From Leptotrichia hofstadii (GTDB lineage: Bacteria; Fusobacteriota; Fusobacteriia; Fusobacteriales; Leptotrichiaceae): a stretch of DNA of 64,000 nt. Each line of letters begins with the position of its first letter. Position 1 is the stretch's first letter. Location: assembly GCF_007990525.1 (NCBI RefSeq), contig NZ_AP019823.1, forward strand, positions 1,674,001-1,738,000. Direction: 5' to 3'. This document shows positions 1 to 7,766 of the stretch, one piece after another. The notes beneath the pieces were generated by a model. The model had not been told where the DNA came from, searched no databases, and saw only the letters and a list, made by a program, of their open reading frames with translations. The position numbers and the translations under genes are program-made.

Positions 1-531
1 ATAGCTATGCTCAATTACATTTTCTCCCTTTTTAAAGTTTGCTTTAAAATAATAAACATAGCTTCTTTTATAATAGTCGGCTTCCTCTTTTGCATTTTCT
101 TCGTCATATTCCTTAAAATATTTTTTCACTTCTTCAAGTTTCTTTACATCCTTTGGAACAAAATCGGTTAATCTGTAAGAAACTGTATTTACACTTTTCC
201 CATTTACAACAGTTCTAAAATTTTTAAAATGATTAACTTCATCCCATTCCTCATTTCCACCTTCAGGCGTAATAAACCCAATGTATTTCTCGCCAGCCTC
301 AGGACTATCAAACACAAATCTTACAGTTACCGCCATTTCATTTACTGGTCCATACTCCCCCTTGACTTTTTCCAGCTTAAAATGAAGTTTCTCACTCTTT
401 ATAGCAATATTAGACACATTCATTGGAACAATATGTCCACCTTCCGAACCAAATTCCCAGTCATTTGCCAGTAAATTTGTACAAAAAATAAACATTAAGC
501 AAAATAATAAAAATATTCTGATTTTTCTCAT
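1..531 (-). CDS. Secreted protein of unknown function, C-terminus cut by window edge
   Basis: The frame is open from ATG at 531 down to base 1, so only the first 177 codons are visible and the end lies outside the window. The first ~22 residues (MRKIRIFLLFCLMFIFCTN, then LLAND) form a signal peptide, so the product is exported. The following segment (WEFGSEGGHIVPMNVSNI) resembles the start of an exported beta-rich domain, with an acidic, Lys/Glu-rich stretch after about residue 120. It has its own promoter at 577-604. I do not recognise the family. The truncated gene at the other window edge encodes a comparable envelope protein with an SH3 domain, but no homology between the two can be judged from these fragments. 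Confidence 0.75.
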   Translation of the reverse strand, partial: MRKIRIFLLFCLMFIFCTNLLANDWEFGSEGGHIVPMNVSNIAIKSEKLHFKLEKVKGEYGPVNEMAVTVRFVFDSPEAGEKYIGFITPEGGNEEWDEVNHFKNFRTVVNGKSVNTVSYRLTDFVPKDVKKLEEVKKYFKEYDEENAKEEADYYKRSYVYYFKANFKKGENVIEHSY

Positions 532-576
532 AGCAACCACTCCTATTTTTTATTAATTTTTTGTTTTTCATTATAA

Positions 577-604
577 ATTATACCTTGTATTAAATTTTAG
601 TCAA
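577..604 (-). promoter_or_regulatory. Sigma-70-type promoter for the secreted protein gene
   Basis: Minus-strand TTGACT at 604-599 and TATAAT at 582-577 are separated by 16 bases, about 45 bases upstream of the ATG at 531. Confidence 0.65.
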
Positions 605-625
605 TATCTTTAATTCTTATTTTTA

Positions 626-672
626 GAAAAATTAAAAGGACTAACTCCTGTTTTACACAGGAATCAATCCTT
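626..672 (-). terminator. Intrinsic terminator after the TcyP-like gene
   Basis: On the minus strand a two-part stem (AAGGA/TCCTT outside, TCCTGT/ACAGGA inside) is followed by TTTTAATTTTT. It lies about 110 bases past the stop codon of the symporter gene, with a weak A/T-rich stretch between. Confidence 0.6.
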
Positions 673-783
673 GTTAACCCATTAAATTACTTATCTAATT
701 ACAGATTTATCAATAACATAGACAAGTCAAAAATCTTAGGAGCAACTATAAATTTACTGCTTTAGAAATTTTTAAAAAATTTA

Positions 784-2157
784 TTATGCTTCGCTTATTC
801 TTTCCCCTTTAAAAACTTCTTCATTAAAAGTTCCCATTTCCTTGTCTACAACAGTTGAAACTACCATTGCACCGTTTACATTTATTGCTGTACGCCCCAT
901 ATCTATTATTGAGTCAATTGGCAGCACTAAAGCTACTGGAGCAAAAGGCAATCCCATTCCACCTAGTACGACTGTTGCTGCAATGTAGGCTGTTCCCGGC
1001 ACTCCTGCCATACCGAACGACCCTAATGAGATTACTGTTATAAGGCTTATTAGAAATACTGGAGTAATTGCAATGCCGTTCATATTGGCAATCATTATTG
1101 CTATTACTGCTGGAAATACTCCTGCACAACCATTCATTCCTATTGTTGTCCCTAGTGCCGCTGTAAAATTAGCAGTTGGTGAACTTACTCCTACTTCTTT
1201 TTCCAATGTTTCAATTGTTACAGGTAAAGTTCCCATGCTTGAAGTTGTTGTAAATGATAGAACTAACGGTGCTGTTACTTTCTTGTAATATCTTAGTGGA
1301 TTTACACCGTGTATTGCAAGATTTAAAGATTGCATTATTACAACCAGTCCTAATGAAATAAACATTACAATCAGATATGTAACAAGATTTTTAAACACTT
1401 CAAGCCCATAAGAAGCTGTCAAATCAAACATCAATGCCGCAACTCCATACGGAATTATTTTTATTATTGTAATCGTAACGCTTGTCATTACTGAAAACAA
1501 TGCTTCTGTTACGTCCTTCAAAGGTTTTATTTTCTCAGGATTTTTTAATCCAACTCGGTTTGTTGCAAATCCTAAAAACGCTGTAAATATTACTACTCCA
1601 ATAACACTTGTTTCTGTCATAGCCTTAAAAATATTTGACGGTATAAACGAGACTACAACATCAACAAGGCCTTTATATTCCCCTTTTCCAGCCCATGCTT
1701 CCATTCCTTCAGGCAATTTCATTCCAACTCCCAGCTTAAATGTCATTGCAATTACAATTCCAATAATCGCCGAAATAGCCACAGTCGCTGTATAATAAAC
1801 TACTGATTTTATGGTAAGTTTTTTCAAATTCTCATTATTTTTAGAATTAATTATCGAATTATAAACAGATAGCCCAACTAACGGAATAACTATCATTTTT
1901 AAAAGGCTCGTAAATCCTCTCCCTACTAACGAAGCTGCATTTGTTACATTCTTTATAACAACCTCATGCTCAGCCGCTCCCACTAATCCCAAAGTTGATT
2001 GAAATACAATTCCCGCAGCAAATCCCAATACTGTAGAAATTATTATCCTTGTAGAAAACTTAAATTTTTTCTTTAAATTCACATTTATATGAATCAATAA
2101 AAAAAATAGTAAAATCAAAATTACTATCCATATACTTGAAAACACTACCGCTGTCAT
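784..2157 (-). CDS. tcyP: Sodium/L-cystine (dicarboxylate-family) symporter, TcyP-like
   Basis: A 457-residue multi-spanning protein of the dicarboxylate/amino acid:cation symporter family. The conserved second half is clear: the serine-rich re-entrant loop reads TTTSSMGTLP, the next conserved loop is TIGMNGCAGVFPA, then GMAGVPGTA and DSIIDMGRTAINVNGAM. The NGCAGVFPA loop, in place of the NMDGTA of glutamate carriers, and the extra N-terminal helix match the TcyP/YdjN cystine branch, so cystine uptake is the best substrate guess. GGAGG precedes the ATG. It is monocistronic, with its own promoter (2208-2236) and terminator (626-672). The family call is secure; the substrate is inferred. Confidence 0.8.
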   Translation of the reverse strand: MTAVVFSSIWIVILILLFFLLIHINVNLKKKFKFSTRIIISTVLGFAAGIVFQSTLGLVGAAEHEVVIKNVTNAASLVGRGFTSLLKMIVIPLVGLSVYNSIINSKNNENLKKLTIKSVVYYTATVAISAIIGIVIAMTFKLGVGMKLPEGMEAWAGKGEYKGLVDVVVSFIPSNIFKAMTETSVIGVVIFTAFLGFATNRVGLKNPEKIKPLKDVTEALFSVMTSVTITIIKIIPYGVAALMFDLTASYGLEVFKNLVTYLIVMFISLGLVVIMQSLNLAIHGVNPLRYYKKVTAPLVLSFTTTSSMGTLPVTIETLEKEVGVSSPTANFTAALGTTIGMNGCAGVFPAVIAIMIANMNGIAITPVFLISLITVISLGSFGMAGVPGTAYIAATVVLGGMGLPFAPVALVLPIDSIIDMGRTAINVNGAMVVSTVVDKEMGTFNEEVFKGERISEA

Positions 2158-2207
2158 TTTTCCTCCTAATTTTATTTAAAATTTATTCTTAAAATTTTCA
2201 TATACAA

Positions 2208-2236
2208 ATATTATCATTAATTTATTTTCATGTCAA
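2208..2236 (-). promoter_or_regulatory. Promoter for the TcyP-like gene
   Basis: TTGACA (2236-2231) and TAATAT (2213-2208) are 17 bases apart on the minus strand. The leader to the ATG is only about 45 bases, too short for a riboswitch. Confidence 0.7.
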
Positions 2237-2309
2237 GATATTTTTGTAATTAAATCATTTTTATAACAAATTTTATAAATTAAAAGTTTAATTTTAAAAA
2301 AATTGAAGT

Positions 2310-3680
2310 TTATTTCACAATTCTGCAATATTCATATTTATGATTTTTGTCCTGTGCTGTAATTGAACTCTTTTTAGTTTCGTTGCTTTTTTCCAGTGAA
2401 CTAGAAGCATCAAAAATATTTTCCAAAGCATCTATAAATTCATCCATTGCTTCATCCTTATCATTTCCTACCATTTCAAAAGTTTTTACATCAGCACCTT
2501 TTAGCACTTTGTCATTACAATAAACGTTATTTCTATCTTTATAATAATTTTTACTAAATATTTTTACACTATCCTTATCTACATTCAATTTTACAACCTT
2601 ATTTTTCGTCAAATCAAAAGGATCTTCAATTAACAGCTTAAATACTCCATCCTTATTTTTAAAAAATATTGCATACGCAACATTAGCATTTTTACTCATA
2701 TACAGTGTCTGAAATTCAATTGGGCTTATGTTTTTTAATTTATGTTCTTTATAAAAAACATTGCTTTTATCTTTTTCAAAGAAATTATCCACTATTTGAA
2801 AAGTTTTTGCTTCTGCTCCTTCAATTTTATTTTTTTCAAAATAAATATTATTTTTATCCTTTGAAAAACCATTACCTATTAATTGAAAAGTTTTTACATC
2901 TATATTCTTAAATTTTTCATTATTGTAGTAAATGTTATTTTTGTCTTTTGAATATCCCTCTCCAATATTCTCAAAGCTCTCTTTATCAACATTTTCCAAC
3001 TTTGAAATATTATATGCATCATCACTATCATAAAAAATTACTTCTGTGTCTCTATAAATACCATTCTTATCTTTTATATATCCATCACCAATATTTTCAA
3101 AACTTTCCCTGTCTATATTTCTCAATTTCGTTTTTCCAGAATAAATCCAGTTTTTATCTTTTCCAAAGCCTCCACCTAAATCTTCAAAAGTCCTTTTATC
3201 CACGTTATCAACTTTTTCTGCATACATTCCTTGCAAAACATAGATGCCATTTTTATTTCTAAAATAATCCATTTTACCCTTAGAATTCTCATAAAAAGTA
3301 ACTTTTTTCATATCTACCGGTTCGCCACTATTTTCATACCGTACAGTCTGCCCATATAAATAAATATAATTTTTGTCTTTTCCAGTATCTTCATCCAATA
3401 TTTCAAAACTATTTATATCTGCTTCCAAAATATCATATTCCTTATAATAAATAGTATCCTTATCTTTCGCAAAATTCTCATTCAAAATTTTAAAACTCTT
3501 TAAATCGGGATTTTTTACTAAATATTTTTCACTTTTTTCATCATCTATCCGCTTTACAACCAAAGTTTTATGATAATCCTCATTATAATAAATTTTACCA
3601 TTTTCAATAATATATTCGGAAAATCCCGCATTTACTATTAAAATTAACAAACCTAATATTCTTAAAACAGTGCTTTTCAT
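2310..3680 (-). CDS. Secreted DKNxVYY-repeat protein
   Basis: A 456-residue exported protein with signal peptide MKSTVLRILGLLILIVNAGF. The body is built of about ten copies of a ~35-residue unit containing KDKNNIYY, KDKNWIYS or similar, followed by K-x-(I/V)-D-x-x-(T/S)-F-x-x-(I/V/L). This is the DKNYY repeat family that is abundant in Leptotrichia and related fusobacteria; its function is unknown. RBS AAAAGGAGGATC sits 4-9 bases before the ATG. It follows the paralogous lipoprotein gene (3718-4725) by 37 bases in the same direction, so the pair is probably co-transcribed. The C-terminal ~55 residues lack repeats and are hydrophilic. Confidence 0.85.
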   Translation of the reverse strand: MKSTVLRILGLLILIVNAGFSEYIIENGKIYYNEDYHKTLVVKRIDDEKSEKYLVKNPDLKSFKILNENFAKDKDTIYYKEYDILEADINSFEILDEDTGKDKNYIYLYGQTVRYENSGEPVDMKKVTFYENSKGKMDYFRNKNGIYVLQGMYAEKVDNVDKRTFEDLGGGFGKDKNWIYSGKTKLRNIDRESFENIGDGYIKDKNGIYRDTEVIFYDSDDAYNISKLENVDKESFENIGEGYSKDKNNIYYNNEKFKNIDVKTFQLIGNGFSKDKNNIYFEKNKIEGAEAKTFQIVDNFFEKDKSNVFYKEHKLKNISPIEFQTLYMSKNANVAYAIFFKNKDGVFKLLIEDPFDLTKNKVVKLNVDKDSVKIFSKNYYKDRNNVYCNDKVLKGADVKTFEMVGNDKDEAMDEFIDALENIFDASSSLEKSNETKKSSITAQDKNHKYEYCRIVK

Positions 3681-3717
3681 AAAGATCCTCCTTTTTTCAA
3701 ATCCATCATTCCTTTAA

Positions 3718-4725
3718 TTATCTCACAGAATAACAATCATAATATCCATGCTTGCTATCTTTCGCTGTTTCCACATCTGAATCATAAAATACTTTAAAAC
3801 TCTTGACATCAGCTCCTTCCAAAATTTTTCCATTGCAAAAAACATTATTTTTATCCTTTGAATACAAATCGTCTATCAATGCAAAAGTCTTTGGATCCGC
3901 CTTTTCTACAACACTTAATTCGGATATTTCATTCAAAAAATACACCTTGTCCCTGTCTTTTAGGTAATAACTCACATCATAAACATTTCCCACAACTTCA
4001 AATCCATTAGATAAAACGTTTTCCAGTTTAATTCCCCTATAGTACACCCTATTCTTATCCGCAGAAAAGACAAAATCAATAATTTTAAAACTATTTTTAT
4101 CCAGTCCTTTCAATTCATCAGCCTTCCCATTTGCAACATAATAAATTCCTGTTTTGTCTTTTACATATCTAAAATATTTTTTATTAACCACTTCAAATGT
4201 ATTATAGTCAATATTCCTTAGTAAAATTAATTTCCCGTCAAATTCAAGAAAATTAATATTTCTTTCTAAAAAGTAAACATTTTTCCCATCTTTAATATAA
4301 TATTCAGCTCCATCTTCCTTATTCGCAATTATTTCCATCTTACTGTTTTTCAAATTATCAATTTTCCAATAAAAATAATAAAGGGTATTCCCTGATTTTA
4401 CCAAATAATTATTTATTCTCTCAATCGGCTTGCCTTCTAATTTTCCAATTTTCTCCCCTTCAAAATAGACATTATTCTCATCTTTTCCGTACCAAGTCCC
4501 TTCAATCCATTCAAACGTACCTGTCTTAGCCCCTTTTACAACTTTTCCATCATAATACACTTTCCCTTTATCTGTTACATATTGATTTTTAGGCTTTTCA
4601 GCAATACTTTCACTTTCATTTTGCTTTTTATTTTCCATTTTTGCATCTTTATCTCCATTCTTTACGCAAGCCACCATAATTACCATCATTGACAACATCA
4701 TCATTTTTACAATATATTTTTTCAT
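3718..4725 (-). CDS. DKNxVYY-repeat lipoprotein
   Basis: The start is placed at ATG 4725 (MKKYIVKMMML), because AAAGGAGC lies 7 bases upstream; an in-frame ATG 11 codons earlier has no such site. The first ~24 residues end in a lipobox, VIMVAC, so it is a lipid-anchored envelope protein of 335 residues. It then carries repeated units such as GKDENNVYF, KDKTGIYYV, ADKNRVYY, KDRDKVYF and KDKNNVFC, the DKNYY repeat. The last residues (HGYYDCYSVR) are close to those of the downstream paralogue (HKYEYCRIVK), so the two arose by duplication. Function is unknown. Confidence 0.82.
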   Translation of the reverse strand: MKKYIVKMMMLSMMVIMVACVKNGDKDAKMENKKQNESESIAEKPKNQYVTDKGKVYYDGKVVKGAKTGTFEWIEGTWYGKDENNVYFEGEKIGKLEGKPIERINNYLVKSGNTLYYFYWKIDNLKNSKMEIIANKEDGAEYYIKDGKNVYFLERNINFLEFDGKLILLRNIDYNTFEVVNKKYFRYVKDKTGIYYVANGKADELKGLDKNSFKIIDFVFSADKNRVYYRGIKLENVLSNGFEVVGNVYDVSYYLKDRDKVYFLNEISELSVVEKADPKTFALIDDLYSKDKNNVFCNGKILEGADVKSFKVFYDSDVETAKDSKHGYYDCYSVR

Positions 4726-4770
4726 AAATGAAGCTCCTTTTAAAAATTTTTCTCTCAAATTGAATATCTG

Positions 4771-4842
4771 ATACTATTTCCCATTTAAACAGCAGAAATC
4801 AAAAAATTCATGAAATTAAAGTTATTTTTTTACAAGATTATA
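4771..4842. repeat. Mobile-element terminal repeat, copy 1
   Basis: The stretch starting ATACTATTTCCCATTTAAA is repeated with about 85% identity over ~70 bases at 16034-16104, where it interrupts a toxin gene. Ends of the same type (CCC[A/G]TTTAAA core) occur at 43797 and, inverted, at both ends of 54752-54873. It is best read as a decayed insertion-sequence end. The stretch from 4843 to 4997 is A/T-rich with no gene visible. Confidence 0.55.
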
Positions 4843-4997
4843 ATATTATCTAACTAAATTTTATCATTAAATATCAACCTTAAAGACTTTTATAGGTTTA
4901 TTTACAAATATTATGTTTAATAATACTTTTTTCTATTTTTTAAATGGGATTTAAAAACATACTTTGATTTAATAAATTATATCACATTTTTCATTTA

Positions 4998-5033
4998 AAA
5001 AACAAAAATCACAGCTAAATTAATAGCCGTGAT
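4998..5033 (-). terminator. Terminator-like hairpin beside a transposase remnant
   Basis: Minus strand ATCACGGCT / AGCTGTGAT (one mismatch) closes a 7-8 base loop and is followed by TTTTTGTTTTTT. It lies directly after the remnant stop codon at 5045. Confidence 0.5.
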
Positions 5034-5044
5034 TCTAATAAATT

Positions 5045-5158
5045 TTATTCTATATTCAATACTTGTTTCAAGGTGTTTTGCAATAACTGAAAAAATTTAA
5101 TTTTTTTATGTAAATTTATAATCAGTTCTGTTGTATCGGTTGTTAAGCAAAATTTCAA
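5045..5158 (-). pseudogene. C-terminal remnant of a possible transposase
   Basis: A 35-37 codon open stretch ends TTELIINLHKKIKFFQLLQ, then NTLKQVLNIE and a stop. It has no start codon or RBS and is cut off upstream by the tRNA terminator. A similar C-terminal pattern (LFELLQNILKK) ends at about 48016 on the plus strand. Because the stretch sits next to an element-end-like sequence at ~4983-5010, it is most simply the tail of a lost insertion-sequence gene. The family is not identified. Confidence 0.35.
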
Positions 5159-5187
5159 AAAAAAATAAGAGCCTAAAAAACTCTTAT
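5157..5187 (-). terminator. Terminator of tRNA-Lys
   Basis: Minus strand ATAAGAG-TTTTTTAGG-CTCTTAT followed by a run of eight T, starting about 24 bases past the 3' CCA of the tRNA. Confidence 0.75.
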
Positions 5188-5210
5188 CACTAATATTTTA
5201 TAGAAGATGA

Positions 5211-5287
5211 TGGTGGGACTGGTGGGGATCGAACCCACAACCTACCGATTAAGAGTCGGTTGCTCTGACCAGTTGAGCTACAGTCCC
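5211..5287 (-). tRNA. tRNA-Lys (anticodon CTT)
   Basis: The 77-base gene folds completely: acceptor GGGACTG/CAGTCCC, D arm GCTC/GAGC, anticodon stem ACCGA/TCGGT with loop CTCTTAA (anticodon CTT), T stem GTGGG/CCCAC with TTCGATC loop, discriminator A and an encoded CCA. It reads AAG codons. Its promoter (5334-5362) and terminator (5157-5187) make it a single-gene unit. Confidence 0.97.
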
Positions 5288-5333
5288 ATAAAAATTAAAT
5301 TATAAAAACAATTCTATTCAACAGCTCTTAATT

Positions 5334-5362
5334 ATAATACCACATTTTTTTCAATTTGTCAA
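5334..5362 (-). promoter_or_regulatory. Promoter of tRNA-Lys
   Basis: TTGACA (5362-5357) and TATTAT (5339-5334) spaced by 17 bases, with a TGG extension before the -10, about 45 bases upstream of the tRNA. Confidence 0.75.
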
Positions 5363-5431
5363 TTTAATAATTTCTTTTTTATACATCTCTTCACTTTTTA
5401 TTTTAAAATTTTACTAAATTATACCATGTTT

Positions 5432-5466
5432 TAAAAAAAGAGTTATCCCAATCAAGAAACAACTCT
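5432..5466 (-). terminator. Terminator of the Excalibur gene
   Basis: Minus strand hairpin GAGTTG.../...AACTC followed by seven T, starting ten bases past the stop codon at 5476. Confidence 0.6.
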
Positions 5467-5475
5467 GCATTTAAT

Positions 5476-5661
5476 TTATTTACTTTCACAAGCTATACCA
5501 TCTTTATCTCTGTCTAAATGTTTTGCATATCCTGGCTCGCCTTTTTTTATATTTTTGTAGCCTTTTGCACGTGCTTCCTTACAATTCTTGAAATACAATG
5601 TTTCCGAAAATGTATTTGCACTTACAAATACCAATGTCAATATCAAAAAAATTTTTTTCAT
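5476..5661 (-). CDS. Small secreted Excalibur calcium-binding-domain protein
   Basis: The 61-residue product starts at ATG 5661, because GGAGGAAG lies 6-13 bases upstream; an ATG five codons earlier overlaps this RBS and is less likely. Residues 1-19 are a signal peptide. The rest is one complete Excalibur domain: FKNCKEARAKGYKNI, then GEPGYAKHLDRDKDGIACE, with the DxDxDG-like loop DRDKDGIACE that binds calcium in the family and the two conserved cysteines. Such domains are normally appended to secreted nucleases or surface proteins; here the domain stands alone. It is a probable extracellular or periplasmic protein of unknown role. Confidence 0.85.
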   Translation of the reverse strand: MKKIFLILTLVFVSANTFSETLYFKNCKEARAKGYKNIKKGEPGYAKHLDRDKDGIACESK

Positions 5662-5725
5662 TTTGGCTTCCTCCATTTTTTATATTTTTAAACCAAAATT
5701 AACCCTATAAAATCTATTTTTCTCA

Positions 5726-5886
5726 GTTTTTGATATTGGGATAGTCTATATCTCAATATGTGACTGGGCTGTAAACAGTGGTGTTTTAGTCCCCTTCAAT
5801 ATTGGGGTGGTCTATATCAATTAAGAAAAGAAATTTTAAACTTAACGTGGGTTTTAGTCCCCTTCAATATTGGGGTGGTCTATATC
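5726..5886 (-). CRISPR. Minimal type VI-A (Cas13a-like) CRISPR array, 2 spacers
   Basis: Two identical 36-base repeats lie at 5783-5818 and 5851-5886, and a degenerate terminal copy with 9 bases missing lies at 5726-5752. They enclose spacers of 30 (5753-5782) and 32 (5819-5850) bases. In the minus direction the repeat begins GATATAGA, continues CCACCCCAATATTGAAGGGG and ends ACTAAAAC. From memory this matches the Leptotrichia shahii Cas13a direct repeat except for about one base, including the CCCC/GGGG crRNA stem and the ACTAAAAC 3' end. The degenerate repeat at the low-coordinate end is the expected distal end, so transcription runs on the minus strand from a leader at 5887-6010. No cas13a, cas1 or cas2 gene is in the window, so any effector must act in trans. 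The spacer targets are unknown. Confidence 0.85.
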
Positions 5887-5949
5887 TCATCATATAATTG
5901 GAATAATATAGTTTTTTGAATTTTAATTGTCCCTCTATTCTTAAATTTT

Positions 5950-5964
5950 GATATAGATTACCCC
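5950..5964 (-). other. Anti-repeat-like segment in the CRISPR leader
   Basis: Minus-strand GGGGTAATCTATATC is complementary to the 5' part of the array repeat (GATATAGACCACCCC) at 13 of 15 positions. It lies just downstream of the putative leader promoter (5974-6003), so a leader transcript would start with it. It could pair with the repeat or be a relic of an inverted repeat copy. Confidence 0.4.
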
Positions 5965-5973
5965 TTTTCATAT

Positions 5974-6003
5974 ATTTTAAGTACAGTTTATCTATAAAAA
6001 CAA
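5974..6003 (-). promoter_or_regulatory. Putative leader promoter of the CRISPR array
   Basis: Minus strand TTGTTT (6003-5998) and TAAAAT (5979-5974), spacing 18, about 85 bases upstream of the first full repeat and directly behind the purH stop codon. It is a moderate match only; readthrough from purH is the alternative. Confidence 0.4.
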
Positions 6004-6017
6004 GTATTTGTTTAATT

Positions 6018-7538
6018 TTAATGTTTGAAGTGTCTGATGCCAGTAAATACCATTGTCATTCCGTGTTCATCGGCAGCTTCGATTGACTCTTTGTCTCTAA
6101 TTGAGCCACCTGGCTGTACTAATGCTTTGATACCGTATTTTGCAGCTTCATCTACACAGTCTCTGAATGGGAAAAATGCGTCTGATGCCAGAACTGCTCC
6201 TTCTAGTGAATCCAAGTCCCCTTTGGCGTGTTCAAGTGCGTGCTGAGTTGCCCAGATTCTGTTTGTCTGTCCTGTTCCAACTCCTGTTGCCGCTCCATCT
6301 TTTACGACCACAATTGCATTTGATTTTACGTGTTTTACGACTTTCATTCCAAGTTCCATGTCTTTTAATTCTTGCTCTATTGGCTGTTTTTTCGTTACAA
6401 CTTCCATATTGTCAATCATTTTTTGATTTGTCTGCTGAACTAATATTCCACCGTCAACTTTTACATATTCCACTTTATCCTGCGGTTTTGCAACTTCGCA
6501 TTTTATTACTCTCAAATTTTTCTTGGATTTTAATATTTCCAGAGCTTCATCAGTAAATGCCGGGGCAATTACGATTTCTAGGAAAATTTTGTTCAGTTCC
6601 TGTGCAGTTTTTGCATCAATTTCTCTATTAATTGCAACAATTCCACCAAAAATTGATACTGGATCACAATCATGGGCTTTCTTATAAGCTGTGAAAACAT
6701 CATCTGCAACTGCCACACCACAAGGAGTCGAGTGTTTTACAGCACAGCAGGCAATTTCATCAAATTCATTTGCCACTTTCCAAGCAATATCCATATCCCT
6801 GATATTATTAAACGACAATTCTTTTCCATTTAACTGGACAAAATCCTTCATACTTCCATTTTCAGTAGTTGAAACGTAGTATGCAGACGATTGGTGAGGA
6901 TTTTCGCCATATCTTAAATCAAATTTCTTTTCATACGAAACATTCAAATATTTTGGATATTCCTCTTCCAGCAAAAAGTTAGAAATAGCCGCATCGTAAG
7001 CTGATGTTAAGTTAAACACCTTCCCAGCCAATTTTTTTTTTGTTTCAAATGAAACTTCACCATTATTTTCAATTTCTTCCATAACTTTCTCATAGTCTTC
7101 TGTTTCGCAGATAACTGTAACGTCCTTGAATGATTTTGCAGCCGAACGAAGCATTGTAGGCCCGCCTATATCGATAAATTCGATTTTTTCATCAAAAGTC
7201 TTGTCTGTCTGAACTTCCCTGAAAAACGGATAAAGATTAACAACAACATAATCAATCGTCTCTATTCCTTCTTTTGCAATCGTATCCATATGCTCCTTAT
7301 TGTCCCTAATCGCCAAAATTCCACCATGAATATTCGGATGCAACGTTTTCACCCTTCCATCCAGCATTTCTTTAAAATTAGTAACTTCTGAAACATCTAT
7401 TACAGAAAGCCCATTTTCCTTCAAAAACTTGTAAGTCCCTCCAGTCGAAATAATTTCCACACCTTTTTGATTTAAAAACTGTGCAAATTCCAATATCCCA
7501 GTCTTATCAAAAACACTAATCAAAGCTCTTTTTTTCAT
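6018..7538 (-). CDS. purH: Bifunctional AICAR transformylase / IMP cyclohydrolase
   Basis: A 506-residue cytosolic enzyme that catalyses the last two steps to IMP: formyl transfer from 10-formyl-THF to AICAR, then ring closure. Residues ~1-145 are the MGS-like cyclohydrolase domain ([29 protein letters not shown]). The rest is the transformylase, with the [10 protein letters not shown] catalytic segment (Lys-His), [18 protein letters not shown] and [10 protein letters not shown]. Length is normal. GGAGG lies 11 bases before the ATG. It stands alone about 29 kb from the other pur genes of the window, behind its own promoter with a dyad in the spacer (7573-7601), and is convergent with nothing: the CRISPR array follows on the same strand. 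Confidence 0.97.
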   Translation of the reverse strand: MKKRALISVFDKTGILEFAQFLNQKGVEIISTGGTYKFLKENGLSVIDVSEVTNFKEMLDGRVKTLHPNIHGGILAIRDNKEHMDTIAKEGIETIDYVVVNLYPFFREVQTDKTFDEKIEFIDIGGPTMLRSAAKSFKDVTVICETEDYEKVMEEIENNGEVSFETKKKLAGKVFNLTSAYDAAISNFLLEEEYPKYLNVSYEKKFDLRYGENPHQSSAYYVSTTENGSMKDFVQLNGKELSFNNIRDMDIAWKVANEFDEIACCAVKHSTPCGVAVADDVFTAYKKAHDCDPVSIFGGIVAINREIDAKTAQELNKIFLEIVIAPAFTDEALEILKSKKNLRVIKCEVAKPQDKVEYVKVDGGILVQQTNQKMIDNMEVVTKKQPIEQELKDMELGMKVVKHVKSNAIVVVKDGAATGVGTGQTNRIWATQHALEHAKGDLDSLEGAVLASDAFFPFRDCVDEAAKYGIKALVQPGGSIRDKESIEAADEHGMTMVFTGIRHFKH

Positions 7539-7572
7539 TCGGCATCATTCCTCCAATATATTTTGTTAATTT

Positions 7573-7601
7573 ATTTTATCACAAACCCTTGTATTTATCA
7601 A
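7573..7601 (-). promoter_or_regulatory. purH promoter with internal dyad
   Basis: TTGATA (7601-7596), 17 bases, TAAAAT (7578-7573) on the minus strand. An inverted repeat AACCTTG...CAAGGgTT overlaps the -35 and spacer, a position suited to a repressor; no regulator is identified. Confidence 0.6.
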
Positions 7602-7694
7602 GGTTGTGTAATTATTAACTTTTTGAAAATTGTAAATTTAAAATTATTATACAATAATCTATAAAATTAACTACAATTTAATTCCCTTATAAGC

Positions 7695-7723
7695 AAAAAA
7701 AAAAAAAAAAAGAATAGTATAAT
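7695..7723 (+). promoter_or_regulatory. Promoter with a 17-A homopolymer in the -35/spacer position
   Basis: TATAAT at 7718-7723 lies 43 bases before the nuclease gene start. The normal -35 and most of the spacer are replaced by an uninterrupted run of 17 A (7695-7711). Length changes in such tracts alter promoter strength, so this is a candidate phase-variable promoter. Confidence 0.5.
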
Positions 7724-7766
7724 TAAAAGGAAAATATAACTTTAAAACAAATAAGGAGGTTTTTTT

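Noticed and set aside
2310-4725. Interpreting the DKNxVYY units as a DNA-level tandem repeat
   Set aside because: The repeats are diverged at the DNA level and conserved only as protein motifs, so they are annotated as protein repeats.
5045-5158. Calling an intact insertion sequence near tRNA-Lys
   Set aside because: Only a ~37-codon tail and degenerate ends remain; there is no start, no catalytic motif and no matching second end.
6025-6556. Plus-strand open frames opposite purH
   Set aside because: They are antisense shadows of a highly conserved enzyme and lack SD sequences. The same holds for plus-strand frames opposite purF, purL, rarA, malH and the PTS gene.
7695-7711. Treating the A17 run as a sequencing artefact
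   Set aside because: It cannot be excluded, but the promoter and gene around it are well formed, so it is reported as a candidate with moderate confidence.
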